Assembly: GCA_963383645.1 (NCBI GenBank)
Contig: OY726557.1
Location: forward strand, 149,721,860-149,785,859
Reading direction: 5' to 3'
Source of the DNA: Muscardinus avellanarius
Lineage: Eukaryota > Chordata > Mammalia > Rodentia > Gliridae
Length of the DNA: 64,000 bases
Below, piece by piece: positions 58,822 through 64,000 of this stretch. Below the pieces are notes generated by a model. It was given only the letters and a program-made list of their open reading frames with translations. It was not told the DNA's origin and did no database searches. How positions within the stretch are numbered: the stretch's first letter is position 1; the number at the start of each line of letters is the position of its first letter. A program made the position numbers and the translations under genes.

Positions 58822-60180
58822 AAGCTAATTTATAGGGATGTTTCAAGATCTACAATTGGACCAAGGCTGGAGACTCTACCTGAACATATCCAGGGCTTGA
58901 CATGCTTCCCATAAGGTTCTCAGGCAGACAGAACTCTTCTCAATTTTTAGATAGTAGAGGTCAGGACCCAGGTCCTAGGGCTATTTGGGTATCTGCAAAT
59001 AGGCATAGTTGGTTAGCCTGTCCTAGGGACTCACATAGGTATTTATCCCTATAGCACTCTGGCTAAATAGAACTTCTACTAGACCTCAGCTAGGATGGAC
59101 TGAAACTGAGTACCAAAGCTAATTCAGAATCTTCCATGGGACTAATTTTGGCAAGCCAGACCCAATAATACCAGTGGGTAAGATTCCAATTAATTTCTAT
59201 TTGGGCAGAATTGCTTGTAGACTATAGCCAGTAATATCTAGAGCTAAAGTTCAGGGCCCCTACATGGACTCCTATGGGATAGAATCCAGCAAACCTGTCC
59301 ATGTATTTCAGTCCAGGAGTTTGTGACTCAAGCAAGGTAACTTTACATCTGCTTCCCTAGAGGGGCTGGAGCCAAGATGAGGCCTTTTGAGATCTACTGT
59401 GGGATAAACACTGGCATGCATTTCCAGTTGAACAAATGTGTGTAGCTCTCAATAGTTCTCTGTGTCATTGGATTGTTCCCAAGCTATGCCCCAAACATAC
59501 TAGAGGTTAGCTACAGGGCTTCTTCATGATCTACTGTGTAGACACTAGCAAACCTCTCATGGTGGCACAGGTTGGTGAATCTCCCAGTCATTTCTCTTGT
59601 AGTCAGAATAGTTGCCTGATGATAGAGAGAAAGGCTAGAGCTGAGATAAGGCCCTTTTAGGATCTGCTATGGAATGAAGGCTTGGAAGTCTATCCCATAC
59701 ACAGAGATGGATAAGCCTCTCTCGGAGTCCTTGGGTGATCAGTCCTAAATTGGGACCATAGCTGAGAGGAACTGGGTCCAATTGTAAGTCAAGTGCCCAA
59801 ACTGATGAGGACTGGTAGATGAGCCATTTAGCAAATAACTACTACATAACTTCTCCTGTACCCCTGGGCAAATAGTTTGGTCCCAGATTCACGCTATAGC
59901 CAAGTCCTTTGAATTACCCAGCCATTTTTGAGTCTGGACCTGGGAGCGCAGTCCACAGGTCTGCCACCTGGGCAACAAGTGTGTATTTTCAAATCAACCT
60001 TCCTGGGTTTTAGACTCTATTGGAATTTCACAACATTCTTCCTGAATCCCAAGACTCTAATAAAGAGACTTTTTTTCATGGATGGGAGCAAACTTTCTCA
60101 TGCTATGATGGGTGACCTCCATTCTGCCAGCTTACTCATGTCACTCCTTTTTTTCCAAGTTCTTCATTCAATATAGTGTA
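58822..60180 (-). mobile_element. Possible ancient L1 5'UTR with degenerate ~120-140-bp repeats
   Basis: A recurring phrase like 'gatctactgtgggataaaca' appears near 59268, 59390, 59531 and 59653 in decayed form, each followed by 'cactggcatg/cactagcaaacc'-like text. Its position next to an antisense L1 ORF1 side suggests an old tandem-repeat 5'UTR. No gene is seen. Confidence 0.4.
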
Positions 60181-60296
60181 TACTATTGAGACATCCTATT
60201 TTGCTTGCATATATTATAAATTTTTTCAGCAGTTTTTTTTTAGCTATGGCCCAGAAATTGTTATGTCATGTATTTTCATGCTCAGTTCCATATAGC

Positions 60297-60374
60297 TTTT
60301 TTTTTTTTTTTTTTTTTTGGTGGTACTGGGGTTCCTGGAAACCCTTCTACTACCTCCGAGCTACACTCCCAGAC

Positions 60375-60459
<85 letters not shown>

Positions 60460-60463
60460 ATAA

Positions 60464-60519
<56 letters not shown>

Positions 60520-60594
60520 AAACAGGGTCTCTTAAGCCAGCGCGGCTGGCTTCCTTCGAACCTGCGCAATCCTCCTGTCTCCGCCATGTCTGGC
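60297..60594 (-). mobile_element. B1-dID SINE with (TA)n(TG)n expansion inside its linker
   Basis: Antisense. Poly(T), ID half 'ggtggtactggggttcctgg ... ctcccagacatatg', then about 140 bp of (TA)n and (TG)n (60374-60517) where the A-rich linker normally lies, then the B1 half 'aacagggtctcttaagccag ... ccatgtctggc'. Direct repeat tccatatagc at 60287-60296 and 60595-60604 proves both halves belong to one insertion. Confidence 0.92.
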
Positions 60595-60604
60595 TCCATA
60601 TAGC

Positions 60605-61114
60605 GTTTAAATTTCCCTTGAGTCCTCCTCTTTGTCCCATAGGTTATTATGAAATGTTTTCCTTAGTTTTCAAGTGTTTAGAGATTTTCCTGTTATTTTT
60701 ATCCTATTGATTTATAATTTAATACTACTGTGGTCAAAGAACATACACTGTATGTTTTCAATTATTCTAAATGTATTAAGGCTTGTAATATAGAACCAGG
60801 TATGGTTGATCTTTGTTTGTATTCCATGGACATCTAAGGGGAAAAAAAGGAATGTGTATTCTCCTGCTACTAGTTGGAGTCAATAAGATCTTGTTAGCTG
60901 ATAATAGTGTTGAGTTATTTTATACTCATTTCACCCCCATTCCTGGCTCCATCTATTATGCTTTTTATAAAATGTCCTATCTAGTTATAACACTTGTTGA
61001 GGGGCTTTGAAGTCTTTACCTAGAATTATAGACAATTTTTTTTAGTTCTATTAATTTTTGTTTCACATATTTTGCAGCTCGGTTAATTGGTGCATGCCTA
61101 TTTATAATTCCTAT
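60605..61114 (-). mobile_element. Ancient antisense L1 (endonuclease side), left part
   Basis: 'actgtggtcaaagaacatac' and 'gcctatttataattcctatg' are antisense ORF2 endonuclease-region signatures. It resumes at 63625 after a nested block. Confidence 0.6.
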
Positions 61115-61120
61115 GTCTTC

Positions 61121-61290
61121 TTTTTTTTTTTTATTCGTGCACTGTATTCATACATCATAGTAGGATACATACTTTTGTAGACATACATGCACACTTTTCC
61201 CAGTCAGCCCCCACCCAATCCCCACCCCATTCTCTCCCTATCCCTCCCTCCCATGCTTGGCTTAGTAGTTGACATCTAGTATTATGGCAA
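61121..61290 (-). mobile_element. L1 3' end
   Basis: Poly(T), 'attcgtgcactgtattcata', C-rich block 'cccacccaatccccacccca', 'catgcttggcttagtagttg': same 3'UTR type as 9640 and 52754. Left target site gtcttcttt at 61115-61123 has a match at 63616-63624. Confidence 0.75.
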
Positions 61291-61479
61291 TTTATCTAAA
61301 ATTAAAAATGATAATCTCACATAACAGTTTCATTTGTCTGATACCAAGCTTTTGATGACTTAAAGATAACATTTCAATATTTCTTTTTACTTTCTTTCTT
61401 ACCAGAGAATATTTTTTTCTATTTTTTAGGTGAAACTATCATATATTTATGTATTTATTTTTCAGAAAAAAATCTATCC

Positions 61480-62165
61480 TAATATGGAATATGGAGTCTA
61501 GGTACCCAAAACGATCTTGAAAAAGAACAAAGCTAGAAGATATATATTTTCTGATTTCAAACCATATAAAGCTACAATAATTGAAACAGTGTAGTACTAT
61601 TCTAAAGGCAGATATATAAACCATTGGAGTTAAATAAAAGCCTAGAGCTAAATTCTTCCCTATATTGTCAAGTTATTTTTGACAAGGTTTCCACGAACAT
61701 TTGGTGGTGGAAATGATAATCTTTTAACTAAATATTGTTAAAAAATAATAATTACATGGAAAAGAATAAAATTGGACCCTTACCTAATCCCATATACAAA
61801 TATTAACTCAAAATAGATAATAGACCTAAATACAAATCTTAAGACTATAAACTTTTAGGAGAAAATCTGGGTCATAAAACCTCACAACATTGAAATTGAC
61901 AGTGATTTCTTGGTTATGATTTCAATGACACAGGCAACAGAGGAGTATACAGACTCCCTAAAAAATAAAAAAAATAAAAAAATTGTATATCCAAAGACAA
62001 TGTAAACAGAGTTAACAGTTACTAATAGAATGGGATAAAATATTTCCAATTGCTATATCTGAAGGTATATTAATATTCCAACTAGAAATCCTAAAAATTA
62101 ACAACAATAAAGGCAAACAATACCATTTAGAGATAGGTAAAAGACTAACATAAATAATGAATCTC
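61480..62165 (+). mobile_element. Ancient L1 ORF2 fragment in sense orientation
   Basis: 'aagaacaaagctagaagata', 'aaagctacaataattgaaac', 'tacatggaaaagaataaaat' and 'aattaacaacaataaaggca' follow sense L1 ORF2. It lies in opposite orientation between the L1 3' end and the ORF1 copy. Confidence 0.65.
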
Positions 62166-62180
62166 CACAGATAACCAATC

Positions 62181-63098
62181 TTAATTGTCTGTTGGATGGA
62201 AACTCTTGTTTCTCTGTTTCTGGAGTGTGTTACCTATTTCTTCTTTGTAGTTAATCTCTTTGAGTATTTTCTCTAGTGTTGGTTTTGAAGACATAAATTC
62301 CTTCAGTTTCTGTTTGTCATGGAAGCTTCTTATTTCCCCATCTAATTTGATAGAAAGTTTTGCTGGGTAGGAAATTTTTGGCTGTAAGTTGTTTTCTTTC
62401 AGAGTTTGAAATATGTTACTCCAAGCCCTTCTGGCTCTCATGACTTGGTTTGGGAAGTCTGGAGTGATTCTAATTGGTTTGCCTCTGAATGTCACTTGGC
62501 CCTTTGTTTTTGTTGCCTTTAAGATTCTCTGCTTGGCTTCCACATTGGTCATTTTGACAATTATGTGGCGTGGGGATCCTCTTCTCCAATCCTGTCTAAA
62601 GGGAGTTCTATAAGTTTCCTGGACCTTTGTATCAACCTCTTGCTCTATGTTTGGAAAATTTTCTGCTATTACTTCTTTGAAGAGATTGTTGATCCCTTTG
62701 GTTTCACTTTCTTTTCCCTCCTCTATTCCAATTATTCTTAGGTTAGCTCTCTTAAAATGGGCCCATATTTCTTCAATATCAGATTCCTGCTGTCGGATAT
62801 TTTTTTCTAGATTAAAAACTATGAGTTCATTTTTGGATTGCTCATCTTCTAAGAGCGAGATTCTGTTCTCCATGTGTTCTAATCAGTTGTTTGTGCTTTG
62901 AATTGAGGCCTTTACTTCATTAATTGCATCCTTTATCTCTTTTTGGCTCTCTCTGAGTTCGTTTCAAAGCCCCTCTATTATTTCTACAGTTATTTTCCTG
63001 ATTTGATCTTCTAGAATTATCTGATTTTCTGTTTTATCGGGTTCTGATGTTGTGGGGTTGTGGGCATTAATTGCTCCAGTATTATTCCTCTTTCCCAT
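62181..63098 (-). pseudogene. L1 ORF1 pseudogene
   Basis: ORF1p is the trimeric RNA-binding chaperone of the L1 particle. From an ATG at 63098 the frame would give about 305 residues (human ORF1p has 338). Two in-frame TGA codons break it, at 62964-62966 and 62883-62885. The open remainder from 62873 shows the coiled-coil end ('MENRISLLEDEQSKNEL'), the RRM start 'NLRIIGIEEGKE', the C-terminal domain 'RPIRITPDF'-type motif ('GKPIRITPDFPNQVMRARRA') and 'PKISYPAKLSIKLDGEIRSF'. Both stops could come from single C-to-T changes. ORF2 does not follow. Confidence 0.92.
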
Positions 63099-63615
63099 GA
63101 TTTCGGAAGTTTGTGCCTTCTCTGGGTTCTTCCCTTGGGTCACTATGACTTCCCTTAAGGTGTTCTGGATCTCGAGTCAGTAGTATCTCGGACCCCACTA
63201 CTCCTTTACTGGGTTTTATCACAGAGTCTCCGACCCAGAGAGTCGATAGAGGCTGCTTTAAACTATGGGTGGTGCCAGGTTGCACGTTCTCCTATGGTGT
63301 GATATCTCTGCCACCAACACTCCCCCAGTGGGTCAAGTCCCAGGGAGTACAGTACTGGGATTTCTCCTCTGTGGCTCGCAATTTGACTCACTGTTCTTGA
63401 GTACGCAGATGTAGCTGTACTGGCCTCGGTGAATTTGCTGCTGCTGCCGCCGGTGGCAATATGACGCCGCTGCTACGCACCTCGGCTATGGGGCTGGCGT
63501 TTTTCTTCTTGATTTTGATTTCTACTCTGAATCCCTGCAGCGTGTGCTGAGCTCGGCCACTGGGAGCTTTAGATGCTCTCCGCGTGGAGAAATCCCGCCT
63601 AGCTGTTCCGCAGTG
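63099..63615 (-). promoter_or_regulatory. L1 5'UTR / internal promoter region
   Basis: GC- and CpG-richer than its surroundings ('gccaccggcggcagcagcag' read on the minus strand). Lies directly upstream of ORF1 and stops at 63615, next to the putative target-site copy, so it looks nearly full-length at its 5' end. Confidence 0.75.
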
Positions 63616-63624
63616 GTCTTCTTT

Positions 63625-64000
63625 ACAGATTGATTTTTTCGTTATTATATAATATCCCTTTTTCTCCTGTAGATTATTTTGCCCTAAAATTGACTTTGTT
63701 TGATATTCATGTAGGCACTTCTGTTTTCCTTTAATTAATGTTCAAATGATAGATATTTTCCTGTCTTTTACTAACAACCTGCTCGTATCATTATCATTAC
63801 ATTTGAAGTTAATTTGTTTGTAGGCAGCAGGTAGTTGCATCCTGATCTCAATCCACTCTTCTAATCATTACTTTTTTTTCACCTTTTCCTCCTCCTGCTC
63901 TTTCCTTCAGTCATCCTGCCCCCAGCTCGTAGGTGTCACTGCTCCTCTCACTGAGCAGACATGTTTCTTTTTTAAGGCTTTTGATGGTCCCTATGCCAAA
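63625..64000 (-). mobile_element. Ancient antisense L1 (endonuclease side), right part
   Basis: 'ttattatataatatcccttt' and 'aaaattgactttgtttgata' continue the antisense ORF2 order left at 61114. Runs off the window. Confidence 0.55.

Overview
This is mammalian nuclear DNA. It is AT-rich, has no recognisable host protein-coding gene, and is dominated by interspersed repeats. The main short interspersed repeat is a dimeric SINE of about 200 bp. It joins a 7SL/B1-like half (ending in a 'ggtggcgcacgcttgtaatccc'-type start when read forward) to an ID/tRNA-like half ('tagctcagaggtagaatgcc ... ggttcaatccc'). This B1-dID (MEN-like) architecture is known from squirrel-related and some other rodents. 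The organism is therefore most likely a rodent of the squirrel/dormouse/mountain-beaver type, but I cannot fix the species. Ancient eutherian repeats (MIR, MaLR-type LTRs, old L1) agree with a placental mammal.

Layout: 1-9.4 kb holds SINEs, an inverted pair of ERV-like LTRs (1275-2704), unresolved intergenic DNA and simple repeats. 9.4-12.2 kb holds old L1 with a younger twin-primed L1 insertion carrying a target-site duplication. 12.2-38.9 kb is mostly unresolved AT-rich intergenic DNA with scattered SINEs, MIR and MaLR pieces, an ancient repeat at 19.26-20.19 kb, L1 tails and many (CA)n/(GA)n tracts. 38.9-53.6 kb is a stack of antisense L1 copies, one inside another, with nested SINEs, including an L1 ORF2 C-terminal pseudogene at 45.2-46.5 kb. 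53.6-60.2 kb is probable old L1 5'-UTR-like sequence interrupted by a 4.7-kb GC-rich composite element (54109-58810). 60.2-64 kb is old antisense L1 into which an L1 5'UTR+ORF1 copy (62.2-63.6 kb) and an L1 3' end are inserted.

The most notable object is the 4.7-kb element at 54109-58810. It contains a ~125-bp VNTR, a 0.5-kb unique linker, a ~3.1-kb VNTR of 100-bp units (each two diverged ~50-bp halves), a second linker with a CCAAT-like motif, an L1-3'-end-like segment and an A-rich tail. The whole is bounded by an 11-bp direct repeat (gaaagtgaaag at 54098-54108 and 58811-58821). In plan this resembles the hominoid SVA/LAVA family (VNTR body, retroelement-derived 3' part, poly(A), L1-mobilised), but its sequence parts look unrelated. 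An internally deleted L1 with a tandem-repeat promoter is the main alternative.

No gene network can be described. Everything interpretable is retrotransposon biology: L1 copies in several age layers, SINEs and possibly the composite element using the L1 machinery, and LTR remnants. All coordinates of repeats are estimates by eye, good to roughly 5-30 bp unless a target-site duplication is quoted.
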